A DNA stretch of 64,000 bases from contig OU862912.1 in assembly GCA_917880885.1 (NCBI GenBank), positions 48,781,117 through 48,845,116 on the forward strand. Reading direction: 5' to 3'. Positions 22,793-33,149 of the stretch are shown in pieces. The notes below the pieces were generated by a model, which searched no databases, had not been told where the DNA came from, and saw nothing but the letters and a program-made list of their open reading frames with translations. The translations under genes were made by a program, and so were the position numbers. The stretch's first letter is position 1. The number at the start of each line of letters is the position of its first letter. The DNA is from Limnephilus marmoratus (Eukaryota > Arthropoda > Insecta > Trichoptera > Limnephilidae).

Positions 22793-23290
22793 ACGTGGTA
22801 GAAGTGAAACCTTCAGAAAACTAAAGTAGATAAGAGGGGGGACTACGAAGCACGTTTTTATCAATGCAATTCCATTGCACCCTTTCCTATACATTTGGTC
22901 ATCTTATTAGTATTTGTGTTTGTTTCTTCGGAGTCGGTAGATGTCGCTTTCTTTTGTGTTTTCTTTGCCTGTTCATTTTGGAGTGGTTTTTCATTGGATA
23001 TTGATTTAACAAAAATATTTTATTTTTTATTCCGTGCGATTCGATTTTTGGTTTGCTGAATGTCTAGCCGCTAAGGTTTGTCGGGTGCTTTATACCACCA
23101 GACAAGGGAGACTTGCGTGGGCCGTGGATTTATCGTATTATGTAGGAACTGGATACCCGTAAAATAATTAAGTATGTTATTGCTATCTCATTGTGTTGCA
23201 GGCTACATCCTATAGATGTATGTGTTTGTCTCTTTTTAGTGTCGCCGCTTCCGTTTCACCGAGTTTCAAATCACAACGGTGCTAAAGAAG
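22793..23290 (+). repeat. Dispersed repeat, plus copy
   Basis: Inverted partner of 21350-21700. It is longer because an extra ~150 bases separate the two shared blocks. Together they bracket the LINE tail at 21960-22323. Confidence 0.6.
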
Positions 23291-23965
23291 TTTTCTCTTC
23301 AAAAAACTTGTTTAAATTAAATCAAAAAATCTTCGGTTCTCGTTCTTCAGTGGAAACTTTTCACGTTTCTTGTAAATGCCTCATTTCATTTGCCCATAAA
23401 AAAATAATCACAAAAGGTACAAACAATGTATCTGGTTTCTATAATACATCTAAATTCTTCACCCCAATATGACCTCAAATATTTTTCACCTTCTCTTGCG
23501 ACGTTTACATTATTATTATAATGCACTATCTTTCCTTAAATTTATCTGTACACCTACCTTTCATATGATGTTTACTAGTTATATTTTTACAGTTTATCTT
23601 TTTTATTTAAAAACTGTCTCTGTATTATAAACTTGTCATGTAAAAGCCCATCAGGGCGTTGAAAATTAATAAACAAATAAATAAATTATTATATATCGAT
23701 CGTCTAGTTGATTAGTCAGACATATTCGAAAAATAGAAATGAGTTGGGTATGCAGGTGCAGAGTTATATGTAAAAGTGTACTCTCTATATGGCACAATAC
23801 TCAGATTACTAATAAACAACACCAAATCAATTATCAACAATCAAATTACATGTAAGGCGGAAAAAAATATAGCGAATTAAACTAAATATTGATGTTGTCT
23901 GGGTTACTAAAATTTCAAATCAATGATCCGAACCTTTTTAACTCTCGATGTTATTTTATAGCATA
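23291..23965. other. Unassigned; possible LINE tail
   Basis: AAGCCCATCAGGGCGTTGAA followed by an AAATA-rich stretch (23643-23690) looks like the 3' end of a retroelement, but no coding portion is attached. Confidence 0.35.
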
Positions 23966-24409
23966 CTAGCTGGTTCCCGGCATACGTTGCTATGCCATTT
24001 AATAAAAAAATCTTTCTCCCTGCGTGTCCTTTCAAATTCGTCCCTATCCCCTTCCACCTCCCATTCCTCTTCCGCGTCCCTTTCCCCTCTCGCGTTCCCA
24101 CTCCGCCTCCTCCACATTCCCTCTCCCCGTTCCCCTCGCCCCCCTTCCCGCGAACCCACTACCCGAGTTTCCCTCTCCCGCCTCCCCTCCCCCTCCCGTA
24201 TTCCATGCATTCAATCCCAGTACATTAAGTTTTAAAACAGCTCACGTGCCACCTATTGCGATTTTTTACACTAATTTCATAATGCCAGAGCTCACCAGTA
24301 GTTTTATACAAACCTTGTCCTGACAATAAAGAACACAAAAAAAATTTATCCAATTTGATGCAATGCGCGTACATACATTTCGGCGATTCATTTTTATTTA
24401 TATAGAAGA
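23966..24409 (-). mobile_element. Non-autonomous Helitron with polypyrimidine core
   Basis: The minus-strand 3' end is a hairpin (GGCATAGCAACGTATGCC) followed by GGGAACCAGCTAG|T (CTAG 23969-23966). The 5' end is A|TCTTCTATATAAATAAAAAT at 24409, the wording common for insect Helitrons. Plus-strand 24040-24195 is CCCTTCC/CCTCCC-rich. Close relatives: 25184-25639, 25996-26464, 62540-62764. Confidence 0.75.
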
Positions 24410-24410
24410 T

Positions 24411-24414
24411 AGAA

Positions 24415-24454
<40 letters not shown>

Positions 24455-24475
24455 CTAGATAGATAGGTAGAGTTA
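24411..24475 (+). repeat. GATA/TAGA microsatellite
   Basis: About 15 AGAT units directly next to the 5' end of the Helitron. The related element at 25184 has the same ATAG motif at its 5' end, so the run may have grown from the terminus. Confidence 0.85.
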
Positions 24476-25183
24476 ATATGTAAACAGACACGTGTAAATA
24501 ATTGATTTGTATTGAGCATTCATTATTTCAAAACTTAGTATTTGGAGATGTCTGACTAATCAACTGGACGATATATATCTAGAGTTTAATGCTAGAGATG
24601 CCTATGTCAGTTTTGGTAATCTGATTTAGATGCTCTGGATTGATGAAATTGTGTCCTAGCTACATGAGTAGAAGTCAAAATTTTGAATGGGCGTTTTCTA
24701 CTCCAAGAGATCGATTAACAACTCCATCCCTGGGCTATTCAGAGATTTATGTGTATCCAAAAAATATCTTTTCGTGGATTGAAGTTTTTGGAGCAAGGCC
24801 GTTTCACAAAGTAATAATACATAAATAATATTTTTAATGGAATTTTCTTCTGAACTTCCCGTAAAACTCCTTTTTTGAAGCCCATTCATCAGACTTTAGT
24901 AATATTTATTGAGAACCATTAAATTTTTCAATGCGTATTTCATTTCGATCAGGACATTAATCAAATTGATATTATAAATCCTTTGTATTTTTTCTGGTTA
25001 CAGATGAGGAATTGTATGCTTGAAAAAAATCTAACAAAAAAACGCTTTAGGTTTTATGTATACATTAAAAATTAACCTGGTGAACTGATATTTTTCTATT
25101 TAATAATGTTTTTATGATCCTTGCCAAATTTTACCTCTTTTATTACATGCATTTTAAGTAGAAAAACTACAAAATATTACTAA
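24476..25183. other. Unassigned AT-rich sequence
   Basis: Short open frames near 24640-24889 on both strands have no recognisable motif. Confidence 0.4.
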
Positions 25184-25639
25184 CTAGCTGGTACCAGGCA
25201 TGCGTTGCTATTCCATTTAATAAAGAAATAGTTTCTTCCTGCGTGTCCTTTCCCATTCTTCCCGTTCCCCTTCCACCTCCCCTTCCTCTTTCGCGTCCCC
25301 ACACCGTCTCCTCCACCTTCCCTCTCTCAACTCCACTCCTCCTCTTCTCCCATCCCGCGAACCCCCCTCCCGAGTTCTCCTCCCCTTTCCCCCCTAACCG
25401 CTCCCGCATTCCATGCATTCATTCACGGTACATTCTTTTTTAAACAGCTCGCGTGCCACATATTGTAATTTTTTTATACAAATATCATAATACCGGAGCT
25501 CACCAGTAGTTTTATACAAACCTTGTCCTGACAATAACGAACACAAAAAAAAAGAATTATCCAATTTGGTGCAGTCGTTTGGAAGTTATGCGCGTACATA
25601 CATTTCGGCGATTGGTTTTTATTTATATAGATAGATAGA
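25184..25639 (-). mobile_element. Non-autonomous Helitron with polypyrimidine core
   Basis: Minus-strand 3' end TACCAGCTAG|T (CTAG 25187-25184) preceded by the hairpin-like GGAATAGCAACGCATGCC. The 5' end lies near 25639 in a TCTATCTATCTATATAAAT tract. The pyrimidine core is 25248-25405. It is a close relative of 23966-24409 and shares the AGCTCACCAGTAGTTTTATA block (25498). Confidence 0.75.
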
Positions 25640-25679
25640 TTTGCGAAGCTTATAAACAATATCGATCGTCCAGTTGATG

Positions 25680-25905
25680 AGTCAAGACAAAAGGTCTCCC
25701 TCAACCATTCTCTCCCGATCCGGCCCGGCACTCGGACTCTCTCGATCCATCGCCTTGTACCGCAGTGGGAGGGATAGATTCATTATCAGAACTTCCTCTC
25801 CTTCCTTTCCCTAAAAATAACCTTCACATGGCATTCCAAAATATGACATAGGCCCCGAGGGAAATTGTTTTCCTCAGGGCCTCCTGTACATAGGTAATGT
25901 AAAAA
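25680..25905 (+). mobile_element. SINE-B copy, 5'-truncated
   Basis: Carries the family's TCTCCCTCAACC.TTCTCTCCCG, CACCGCAGTGGGAGGGATGG-like and CAGAACTTCCTCTCC blocks. The hairpin tail CCCCGAGGG...CCTCAGGGCC ends in GGTAATGTAAAAAAG. Confidence 0.8.
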
Positions 25906-25995
25906 AGTATACCACAAACAAGGATCTGTTGAAAATGATTTTTTTTGTTTACATCGTAATTATTTTGTGATTCATTCAGTTTAGTGAAATATTTA

Positions 25996-26464
25996 TCTAT
26001 ATATACATATAAAATCAAAATATGTTTGGGGATCAGTGAGATTTCTATTGGTTGCTAAACCATTCATCCGATTGCGATGAAACTTTGGGAATCGGATGTG
26101 CGCATGCCCGCGATAGTTTATATATATACCATTACTCCGATTGTGATGAAACTTTGGGGATTTAATGTGTGCATGCCCGCGATGGTTTCTATATATAATA
26201 TATACTGGTGAGCTCTGGCATTATGAAATTTGTATAAAAAAATTGCAATAGGTGGCAAGCGAGCTGTTTGAAAACTGAATCTACCGGGACTGAATTTATG
26301 GAATGTAGGAGGGGGTAGGGGGATTCGGAGGGAAACGCATGAGAGGAAGGGGACATGGGAGGGGAAGGGAAGGCGGAAGGGGAATGGGGCGAATGGGAAA
26401 AGACACGCAGGAAGAAACAATTTATTTATTAGTGGCATTGCAATGCATGCCGGGGACTCGCTAT
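25996..26464 (+). mobile_element. Non-autonomous Helitron with polypurine core
   Basis: 5' end A|TCTATATATACATATAAAAT at 25996. Two repeated blocks follow (GATGAAACTTTGGG at 26077 and 26145; CATGCCCGCGAT at 26102 and 26171), then a purine core (26305-26400), a hairpin GGCATTGCAATGCATGCC and a terminus CTAT|T where CTAG is expected. It is the complement orientation of 23966 and 25184. Confidence 0.7.
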
Positions 26465-27210
26465 TTTTGAACAAAGTAAACGCCCATTTGAATAGAAAAA
26501 CGATAATATTATTTGGCCTACATTTCCCCAATGGTAGTGTATTTACCAATTTTGCTTATTTCCGAAAGCTCTGTTATAGTAACCCAATCTGCCATGAGAC
26601 AAAGAAATCGATAACCGATGACGTTATTCGCCGACATACATAAGTAACTTGTTTCAGCAGAAAGCTTTACCGTGTTAAGCAATAAGAGGTGAAATAAACC
26701 AAAGGAAATAAACTTCCCAAGTCCGAGAAATTTAGAAGCACAATAACCCAACGAGGAAACGGGTAAAGTATGACGTTGAACAATTCTTCAACTACGTCAA
26801 AGCAACTAGGGGTTTCTTATTTAAACTTCTGGTGACTCCAAAGATATTGTTGGGTGACTCCAATAATTTTGCCAATTCCAACACAATAAAATTGCGTGGC
26901 AACTTAATGTTTCCACTTTTTAAATGATAACAATGTTTTTGTCAGAGTTCACCAACGTAAGGCGTACTACCATCAAGGTATATACATGAAGTTGTGATGG
27001 TGAGCTTTGACGTAATGAAATTCCATGTTCTCTGTGTAGAACTCTTTTAAGCTACTCATAAAATTTATATAAAAGATGGAAATTTAATAATATTTAATTG
27101 TAAAAAAGGATGAAAAGAAATAAAACCATTTTTTGACGAGAAAGAAGGGTTATGAGAAAAAAATTGTATTCTGGCGGATTCGATTTTTCTTTTTCCAAAA
27201 TCTGTAAACA
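26465..27210. other. Unassigned AT-rich sequence
   Basis: No terminal repeats, RNA genes or convincing frames are visible. Confidence 0.4.
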
Positions 27211-27214
27211 AGAG

Positions 27215-27522
27215 TATGTCATCTGTGATGATGCTTTGTGAAAGGTCTTTTTGTGGAAAGAAAGGAGTGAACATGGGTCGTGAAGAGTGGAGGAAGCACA
27301 GAGGCCGGAAAATCATTCCTCAGAGCTCTCCCATTGTAATACCAGTAGAACAGGGACATCATATCTACCTACCTGACGCCTGTGCTCTAAAGATTGCAAT
27401 CCGCTTGTCAGGATAGGGGAATCTATCAAACGGGTCACTCGTTTCTGCAAAGAGTCAAAGGTTTTTTCAGGTTGCGAATCCAGACCAGAGGTGGCTGCGA
27501 AATTCAACAGCGGGGCGCATTT
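27215..27522 (-). mobile_element. LINE-J fragment with internal deletion
   Basis: Encodes SLQKRVTRLIDSPIL and LQSLEHRRQVG on the minus strand. The middle of the usual C-terminal region (between FYR and the final FPP) is missing. The hairpin tail is not present; the 3' side stops at about 27215. A Helitron follows at the 5' side. Confidence 0.75.
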
Positions 27523-28116
27523 CCGGGGGGAGAGGGTGGGGGGGAGGGGGTTAGGGGATGGAGTAAGGGGAAGGATGGAGGAGTGGATGGGGAGGAGTAG
27601 GGGGTGGGGGGTAGGGTGTTGGTGGGTTGAGTGGTGTGGGGAGAGGGAATGTGGAGGGGTAGGGGGTGAGGGGAGGGGTGGGTGGGTGGGTGGGGGGATA
27701 GGGGGAGGGGGTTGATGGGGGGAGTTGAGTGGAGAGAGGGAAGATAGAGGAGGCGGAGTGGGGTGGGAGAGGTGGGAGGGAAGGAAGGAGAAGGGGGAGG
27801 GGTGGAGGAAGGTGGGGGGAGGTGGAGTGGGGATGGGTATGAGGTGGGGGAGGGGTAGGTGGAGAAGGAAGGGGAGGGAGAGGGGGATTGATGGATGAGT
27901 GGAGTGGGAGAGGAAAGGTGGAGTGGGGAGGAGTGGGGGGAGGGTGGGTGGAGAGGGAGAGGGGGAGGGGGGTTGATGGGGGGGAGTGGAGTGGGGGGAG
28001 GGGTAAGTGGAGGGGAAAGGGGGTTGATGGGAGAGTGGAGTGGGGAAAGGGAAGGTGGAGGAGGCGGAGTGGGAAACCTCTAATACCATGCGAGCGAAGC
28101 CGCGGGAAAAAGCTAG
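27523..28116 (+). mobile_element. Helitron 3' end with a 550-base polypurine tract
   Basis: The 3' end GCGAGCGAAGCCGCGGGAA then AAAGCTAG|T (CTAG 28113-28116) matches insect Helitron ends with a GC-rich hairpin. Upstream, 27523-28070 is almost pure G/A on the plus strand (GGGGGA-type units with GTGG variants), the longest such tract in the window. No 5' terminus is found; the tract abuts the LINE-J fragment. The minus-strand frame through it (P, S, H, L-rich) is an artefact of composition. Confidence 0.65.
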
Positions 28117-28289
28117 TATTAAATAAAGTATTAAAAGAAGGCTCACAGGGGATTACAGCAATATGGTTAGTATAGAGACGTGTATATTTTTATAATATTT
28201 TAACACGATAATCTCCTAACATGTTTCTCTAAGAAAGTAGGTGGTTATCTTCACGGATGGCCAAACATTGTTTGCTTCGCAATGTAGTG

Positions 28290-28410
28290 TGTTTTTCTTT
28301 AATTTTAAAAGGGGCTCTGTACAGTATGCCCAGCTTCTGAGAGGGTAACTTGACTCTGGCTCCGATGGAGTCCCGAGCTGGTCACTTAGAGTTACACCAA
28401 GCACACTAAT
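28290..28410 (-). mobile_element. LINE-J internal fragment
   Basis: Encodes LGVTLSDQLG on the minus strand and shares GAGCTGGTCACTTAGAGTTACA-like sequence with 13150-13175. It also shares the CTGTACAGTA.GCCCAGCTT stretch with 52390-52413. It is a piece of ORF2 upstream of the common tail. Confidence 0.65.
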
Positions 28411-28799
28411 GGAAGACCTGTTGGGAATATTGCTTCCATTTATTTACTACCTATTATTGTTCTGATGTGAACAGAATGTTATTTTTTTGGTGTAGGTACG
28501 TAAATATCACAAACGATTAATGCTCTTTGGAATTTGCATGATATACATATTAATTATATATGTATACATTTTTATGTAAGTTTCCTATATTTATATAATA
28601 ACATCCGAGAACAATGTGTCATGATGTATTTATCGTACGTTTTGCTGATGACCTAAAAATGTTTGGAATTATTCAAAATATTTACAATTGTTTTCTCAAA
28701 TAATATCAACTAATTTAAAATAGACTTTATTTAGATATCTCAAAATTTCAAATAATCAGATTTTCAAGAAATAAAAATTCAATTGATCTTTAAACACAA
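28411..28799. other. Unassigned AT-rich sequence
   Basis: Nothing recognised apart from simple A/T runs. Confidence 0.4.
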
Positions 28800-29098
28800 C
28801 ATTAATGACAATGCTGACTCTTGAAACTAACACAAATTAATCACTTCTTAATCTTTCATTCGTTATCTACATAACGGAAATCGGGCATACAAATGTTGGG
28901 ATTTATAAGTAGGCCAACTAGAAATTTCAACAATATTAAACTATTATATTTTGCCTTTGTTAGAAGTCAACTTGAGTACAATTCTCCCGTCTGGAATCCA
29001 CGTTATAATATTCATGGACAAGTTATTGAAAGAAAACAAAACTTATTCCTACATTTTAAAATGGGTATTCCAGCAATTTTCTTGAGTTACAATGCAAT
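28800..29098 (+). pseudogene. Fragment of a LINE RT C-terminal region
   Basis: The frame from 28893 reads MLGFISRPTRNFNNIKLLYF, FVRSQLEYNSPVWNPRYNIH and GQVIERKQNLFLHF. This is the post-RT segment with the LEY.S.VWNP signature of Jockey/I-like LINEs. It belongs to a different family from LINE-J. The copy is cut at its 3' side where a SINE-B begins near 29105. Confidence 0.75.
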
Positions 29099-29109
29099 AA
29101 TAATACTAG

Positions 29110-29480
29110 TAGGGTGCTCGAATTCGTGGGGTGACGTTTGTCTAAGTCTTGCTTGCTCATCTACTGCGGGCCGGATCGGATGAGACTGGTTGAGGGAGAT
29201 CTTTTGACCTCTCCAGCCACACTCTCTCGACCCATCGCGATCGCCTTGCAGCGCAAAGGGAGGAATGGATTCATATGTCTGTCACGCCTGAACGTATGAA
29301 TCCATTCCTCCCTCACACACTGCCTCCCAGATTCCTATCACTCCTGATACTTTTTCCTTCCCAGAACTTTCTCTCCTTTCTTTCCCTAAAAAGAGCCTCC
29401 ACATAGCATCCCCAAATATGACAACGGCCCCGAGGGAAATTGTGTTCCTCAGGGCCTTTTGTGTGGAGCTATTGTAAAAA
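29110..29480 (+). mobile_element. SINE-B copy, 5'-truncated
   Basis: GGCCGGATCGGATGAGACTG, GAGGGAGATCTTTTGACCTC, GGAATGGATTCATATGTCTG and the hairpin tail CCCCGAGGG...CCTCAGGGCC ending GCTATTGTAAAAAAAA. A short palindrome (GGAGGAATGGATTCATA at 29260 and its complement at 29291) marks a small internal inversion. Confidence 0.8.
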
Positions 29481-29835
29481 AAATTGGTAAATGATGGCGA
29501 AAGTAGACATACCCCATCTTTGGGACAAAGTATATAGTTAAGCTTAGGCCGTATGCACATGTCTTGGGATTTAATTATATAACGCATAATAGATGTAAGA
29601 AGTTGCATACATAATTTGAGTATTGGGAGTATTGGAAATCAAACAAATTAACAGGCGTGTTTCCCTGATAAGTTCTATGAATCTTGATAAAATTCGGATA
29701 GAGGTGTGTAGCGCTTCATCTTCTGATTGTACCCACCAGATGTTACTTGTAACTGAATTAAGGTTATAATGCTCAACCTTTAGGATTTGTGACATTAATA
29801 AATTAATGCTACGTATATGGGTGTATATAAATAAA
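29481..29835. other. Unassigned sequence
   Basis: AT-rich, with no motif or repeat recognised. Confidence 0.4.
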
Positions 29836-30520
29836 ATTTAAAGACAATTTAAAGACCTTATTACTTTCAAAACACTGCATTTCTCATATGTTCGTAGTAT
29901 CCTTGAGTACGCATCTCAAGTGTGGAATCCAAGCTATGCAATACACAAAAACAGAATTGAATGCGTTCAAAATAGATTTTTAAGGTACCTCAATTTCAGC
30001 TCTTTTCGATCTCATATTAATAATGAAGACTCTGAAAAGTTCTTCAAAATACAGACGCTAACTTGTCGAAGAAATATAGCAGATTCGGTAATGTTATTTA
30101 AACACATAACTTAATCGATTGTCCTGATCTTCTTCAACGCTTATCATTTCATGTTCCAAATCGGAACAGCAGACAGTGGCTTACCTTTAATCTCCTTCTT
30201 TGCAAGACCAACTCCAAACAGAATTCAATTATCTACGGATCCAGACTCATTTAACTTAAATTATTACCACATTGACAAACCAATACCAAACTCAATAAGC
30301 AACTTGACTGAAACTAGAAAGTTCAATCCCTATATAGTCGTATTCCCGTCCTTTGCCTCAAACTAAAAAATAAATTAAATAAGAAAACACCCTTACATTG
30401 TCACACTTTATCATTCACTATCATCAGTGGAAAGTTCATAATTGGCATAATTAACTATCTTATTATTTTATTATTATGTAATCTCTGATTTGCTGTCAAC
30501 TTTCTCTAAAATAAATAAAA
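29836..30520 (+). pseudogene. LINE RT C-terminal fragment, frameshifted
   Basis: FSYVRSILEYASQVWNPSYA and IECVQNRFLRYLNF are readable from about 29870 to 30110 and stop with TAA. In other frames INCPDLLQRLSFHVPNRNSR and QWLTFNL continue (30115-30190). The signature resembles the family at 28800. The 3' end is A-rich with an AAATAAAATAAAAT tail near 30508-30530. Confidence 0.7.
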
Positions 30521-30845
30521 TAAAATATATACGTTTATATTTATATATAAATTTAATTCTAAGAAAATTCTCAGTAACTTTTGTAAAATCAATCATATTA
30601 ATCTTTGTAGATACTATATATATTTAAAATTCTATTTTAACCACCACTGTTTAATATCCACATAATCTAATACCCACGCACAGGCTTCGCCTTTGTGGTA
30701 TCTTTTTTTGTTATCATATATGTACCTATTACCATGTACCAAAAAAATGCTAATAAAAAATACACCTTAAGGCTCCTGAATATCTTAGGCAATTTCAATA
30801 ACGTCTTGAGATTATAAAATGACGATTATAGTATAAAATTATTTG
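30521..30845. other. AT-rich; possible worn Helitron end
   Basis: ACCACAAAGGCGAAGCCTGT and a following TATTAG (minus strand, 30667-30700) resemble a Helitron 3' hairpin with a mutated CTAG. Support is weak. Confidence 0.3.
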
Positions 30846-31245
30846 AAAAAAATTACAATAACTCCACACAGGAAACTCTGAGGAAAATAATTTTCCTCAG
30901 GGCCTATGTCGTCCTTGGGGATGCTCTGTGAAGGGTCTTTTTGGGGAGAGGAAGGAGTGAACATGTTGTACGAGGGAGAAAATATAAAGTTGAACTCAAA
31001 AACTAGTAGTAGAAACGATCCGTTCTCGTGCGACAAATAATGTCAACCATGCACAAATATTGGGCGCGCGTTTGGCGTATCTTCCAACTACGCATTGGTG
31101 CTGAAAGGATCAATGACGCTAGTTCCTGGGAGCATTTTCAATTGAAATACTGATAGAACAAGGACAACATTCCAACCTGACGCATGTACTCTAAAGATTG
31201 CAGTCCATTTATTAAGATATGGAAATCTATCAAACGAACCGCTTC
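30846..31245 (-). mobile_element. LINE-J 3' fragment
   Basis: Hairpin-tail copy. CTGAGGAAAATAATTTTCCTCAG is at 30877-30899, followed leftwards in gene order by the C-terminal coding region, which carries several indels. A Helitron terminus begins a few bases beyond its 5' side (31257). Confidence 0.75.
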
Positions 31246-31256
31246 ATATAAATATA

Positions 31257-32014
31257 CTAGCTGACCCGACAAACGTTTTTCTGCCATATACATTATTTCT
31301 AGTGAATATTTTGGTTGTTCAATAAAAAATAACGAATGTATTGTAAGCGTATGCGGATGGGATCTACGACAGAAAGAGGAATGGAGCTTTGTAGACGATG
31401 ACCGCCGATAAAAACAAAAAAAAACACCAACTAAAGTAGGAAAATGAAATAAAGAAAATCAATATGAATTTCGAAGAGCAATTGAGTGTACGATATTTTT
31501 TGTCAGTCCATCTTTAGCCAACACAAATAAACTCGATGGTTTGCCCACGCGCGAACGTGATGCCGAATGAAATATCAAAATGACGCGGAGCTTCTCGTGA
31601 ATGTCTTGCGCATACGTGGATGAAAGTTCGATGAGGCGGACGTAGCGCCATCTGTTATTCAACAACATAAATAATTTCGTTCTGTTTGAAATACGAAAGA
31701 CGGTTAAATTTGTACCTACAAAAATACTAAAATCGCTATTAAAAATGGGAGGGTGGAGGTAGGAGGGTTTAAAATTGGGTTATAAGTATTTTTTGATGCC
31801 AAATACAAAAAAAAAAACAATCCAAAAAAAAAAATTAAAAAGTCTGGATAGGGACACTCTAATCACCGAGCGATATGAAATATACTTTAAAACCTATTCT
31901 CATATAATATCATACACCTACAAAATATACATAAAAAATTTCATAAAAATCGGTGAAGCCGTTTCGGAGGAGTGCGACCACAAACACCGTGACACGAGAT
32001 TTTTATATATAAGA
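31257..32014 (-). mobile_element. Internally deleted Helitron with helicase remnant
   Basis: On the minus strand A|TCTTATATATAAAAATCTCG begins at 32014 and GTCGGGTCAGCTAG|T ends at 31257, which is the exact A/T insertion pattern of Helitrons. The CGGTGTTTGTGGTCGCACTC and CCGAAACGGCTTCACCGATT blocks behind the 5' end are common in insect Helitrons. The last helicase motif is retained at 31459-31668. The 3' terminus is shared with 10312-10859. Confidence 0.85.
31459..31668 (-). pseudogene. C-terminal remnant of Helitron Pif1-like helicase
   Basis: The minus-strand frame contains SRVGKPSSLFVLAKDGLTKN, followed by IV. This matches the last helicase motif (SRVG.P..L.V...G..KN) of the Helitron RepHel protein, the rolling-circle replicase. 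Everything before it (HUH nuclease, Walker boxes) has been deleted. The preceding residues (RWRYVRLIELSS) are probably not in the original order. Confidence 0.75.
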
Positions 32015-33149
32015 TTGCATTATGGATTTATTTTCGGTAAAATGGTGTTTAACGATGTTAAATTTTAAAAGTTCAATAAATTCCACAAATCTACCACATC
32101 TGTTTGAAAATAAACTAACGATCTATAAATGCTTTCATGTTTTGTTCACAAACATGTTATTATTATGTACCTACCTATTTGTTTGACATTCTATTTTAGT
32201 ATTAAAATATATCTGCAATCTAAAATAATAACATAATTATATAATTGGTATGAATAATCGAAATGAAAACAATTAAATGACTACAGCTTTCCTGTTTTCA
32301 AAGAATCAATATTTTTGTACTGACAGATTGCAATCAAGTAAATTAAGGTTTAAAAATAGAAATTAAATAACATTCGAATAATACTGAAGATCCCAGTGAC
32401 GATATCATAATTTCAACTTGGTTTGTAAAGAAAAGTAATAAAAATATTATTTTTATTTGTCTCCATAAAAACTAATCTGTGAGAATGTAAGAAAAAATGT
32501 TCAAGATTAAGCAATCACCCCACGATGTTTCGAAGGTAACTTGTTTAGGTGTGTTAAATAAATGTAATAAAAGTCTATTTTAGAAATACGGTTCTCAAGG
32601 TTAGAGATAAGGAAAAAAGGTACAAACCAGAGATCGAAGAAATAATTGAAGTGGAAAAAACACCTGTTTGTAATACCTCCTTAGTTACACCTTCGTTAGC
32701 GATACGCCATTGAATAGTTTGTAGGCGTTTCTACCTACCTTGAAACATTTAACCCTTTATGATTGTATTCTCTACCACTTATTCTACCCAATCTGCTTTG
32801 AATTGTGATTACCAAATTATAACAGTCTTACTCAAACATGGTTCTAAGTATTAGTGGGCTTGTTTTTAGCGTTATATTTTTGAGTAAAAGCTTTTTATCT
32901 TGTTAAAAATGTGTTTTCTTCGCCGGGAAAACGATACAGAGCAAAAAACTGCTAGTTAAGATTACAATATCTCAATATCCTACCCATTAAAGCCAATTTG
33001 CTAACTGCGAATCCAATCATTAGAAAATATAGGTACTTATTTAGAAAAAAATACAATACGAATACCGTTATAAGTTAGTCTAAGCAGTGACACACGCAGG
33101 AGGCGATAACGCTAGATAATTTTATGCTAAAACGCATCAGACAAGGAAT
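32015..33149. other. Unassigned AT-rich sequence
   Basis: More than 1 kb with no terminal repeats, coding motifs or RNA genes that I can support. Confidence 0.45.

Noticed and set aside
24225..24491. Frame with repeated IYLSIYLS
   Set aside because: Product of the GATA microsatellite.
27313..28146. 277-codon minus-strand frame rich in Pro, Ser and His
   Set aside because: It is the translation of a pyrimidine-rich tract fused to a LINE-J fragment. Its open state comes from the lack of A-containing stop codons in CCCTCC-type repeats.
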